22,248 nucleotides of DNA from a virus: positions 1 through 22,248 of IMG/VR virus record IMGVR_UViG_3300025151_006993; one strand, written 5' to 3'. The notes beneath the pieces are model-generated. The model ran no database searches, was not told the origin of the DNA, and saw nothing but the letters and a program-made list of their open reading frames with translations. Each line of letters opens with the position of its first letter. Within the stretch, counting starts at the first letter, position 1. This document shows positions 21,432 to 22,248 of the stretch, one piece after another. Both the position numbers and the translations under genes were made by a program.

Positions 21432-21435
21432 ACAG

Positions 21436-22248
21436 ATGTCTGTCAGCATTTCGGATCTTGATGCGATCCTAAAAGAGTTCTATCTCGGGCCGATTATTGA
21501 ATCCCTCAATAACCAGCTTGAAATGGTTCAACTGTTCACGAAGTCAACCCTCGACTGGCAAGGTCGTCAGGTTGTCATTCCCGTCCACGTCTCTCGTAAC
21601 GATGGCACTGGCTACCGCGCTGAATTGGGAGCACTCCCAACGGCTGGCAAGCAGGGCTACGTCAACCTGAACGTGAAGGCCAAGTATCTCTATGGCCGCT
21701 TTTCTTTAACCGGTCCTGCTATTGCAACGGCCAAGACGACTGCCAATTCGTTTGCGACTTACGTCCAATCGGAAATGGACGGCCTCGTTACCGACACCAA
21801 GCTCAAGGCTAACCAAGCCATGTTCACGGGTGCGGGCTGCATTGGTTTTATCCACGAGAAAACCGGTGCTCCTTTGACGCCTGCTGTCGATGCGCCCAAT
21901 GGTGCTCCGTATACCTTTCACTTTACGGGCAACAAGGATGTAGCGACCGAGCTTCAAGCAATGCAGGTTGTTCCTCCCGCTCGGGCAGCTACGCACAGCG
22001 CCAAGTTGATGATCGACATTATTCGATTGGACACTTACGAAACGTGTGTTGCTAACCTTGCTGCGCCTGCTGATGCTGTCACGATTGATGCAACCGTCGG
22101 CACGGCTGACGAGGTTTCGATCGAGTGCTTCGGCGCTGCAACCTTTAATACGAGCACGCTTGCTGGTAACAGCGCTGCTATGATTCAGGTTGTTGGTTGG
22201 GGCGAAGAAAACAACGCTGCGGCTACGTTCCTTCCGTACAACACCCTT
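21436..22248 (+). CDS. Major capsid protein, HK97 fold (3' end outside window)
   Basis: The frame starts at ATG 21436 with AAGGAG 8 nt upstream and runs open to the window end (271 codons). ILKEFYLGPIIESLNNQ, the ELGALPTAGKQGY segment, KYLYGRFSLTGPAIATAK and a helix with YVQSEMDGLVTDTKL match the N-arm, E-loop and spine region of major capsid proteins common in marine and actinobacterial phages. There is no N-terminal delta domain, in keeping with a separate scaffold. The fold call is from pattern memory. Position after TerL and scaffold agrees. Confidence 0.88.
   Translation, partial: MSVSISDLDAILKEFYLGPIIESLNNQLEMVQLFTKSTLDWQGRQVVIPVHVSRNDGTGYRAELGALPTAGKQGYVNLNVKAKYLYGRFSLTGPAIATAKTTANSFATYVQSEMDGLVTDTKLKANQAMFTGAGCIGFIHEKTGAPLTPAVDAPNGAPYTFHFTGNKDVATELQAMQVVPPARAATHSAKLMIDIIRLDTYETCVANLAAPADAVTIDATVGTADEVSIECFGAATFNTSTLAGNSAAMIQVVGWGEENNAAATFLPYNTL

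Overview
This window is part of a tailed double-stranded DNA bacteriophage (HK97-fold capsid, caudovirus type), most likely from a marine or other environmental sample. The evidence is a terminase small/large subunit pair, a coiled-coil scaffold, the start of a major capsid protein, a very large virion-type protein, a LamG-type protein, an M15 peptidase, a holin-like protein, and a replication/recombination block (DnaB-type helicase, RuvC-type resolvase, ssDNA-binding protein, Sak4-like ATPase, PD-(D/E)XK nuclease). No host gene, integrase, repressor, tRNA or CRISPR array was seen. The host cannot be named from the sequence. The genes are tightly packed, with many ATGA, TAATG or TGATG stop/start overlaps.

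Layout. (1) Positions 1-8578, plus strand: the end of the late operon. It holds a giant protein of more than 1845 aa whose reading frame is still open at the left edge, a 41-aa Lys-rich peptide, a LamG-type protein, a small beta-rich protein, an M15-type endolysin, a basic 89-aa protein, a holin-like protein and a HELEH-motif putative metallopeptidase. (2) 8585-8617: a GC-rich hairpin where this operon meets the convergent minus-strand genes. (3) 8619-13685, minus strand: DnaB-like helicase, RuvC, SSB, Sak4-like ATPase, PD-(D/E)XK nuclease and five small proteins. (4) 13774-17453, minus strand: small, mostly unrecognised early-type genes. Three units at the right end are separated by strong intrinsic terminators, and one has a good sigma70-type promoter. 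(5) 17454-17628: a divergent control region with a perfect 10-bp inverted repeat beside a TATAAT box. (6) 17629-22248, plus strand: the start of the packaging and head module. It holds an unknown 155-aa protein, TerS, a membrane-anchored coiled-coil protein wedged between the terminase genes, TerL, scaffold and the first 271 codons of the major capsid protein.

How the genes fit together: the minus-strand block would supply early takeover functions and a recombination-type replication toolkit. No DNA polymerase or primase is present in the window, so these are either elsewhere in the genome or supplied by the host. The plus-strand block builds heads and packages DNA, and the left plus-strand block finishes the particle and lyses the cell. 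No portal gene lies between TerL and the scaffold, which is unusual.

The most interesting points are: (a) a dnaX-type slippery heptamer, A AAA AAG, at the end of the holin-like gene, which would shift ribosomes by -1 into a 71-codon open frame ending exactly at the next gene's ATG; (b) a PD-(D/E)XK nuclease whose Fe-S/C-terminal half precedes its nuclease half, an apparent circular permutation; (c) a TM/coiled-coil gene overlapping both TerS and TerL; (d) a roughly 200-nt structured leader with an 8-aa mini-ORF upstream of a zinc-ribbon gene.
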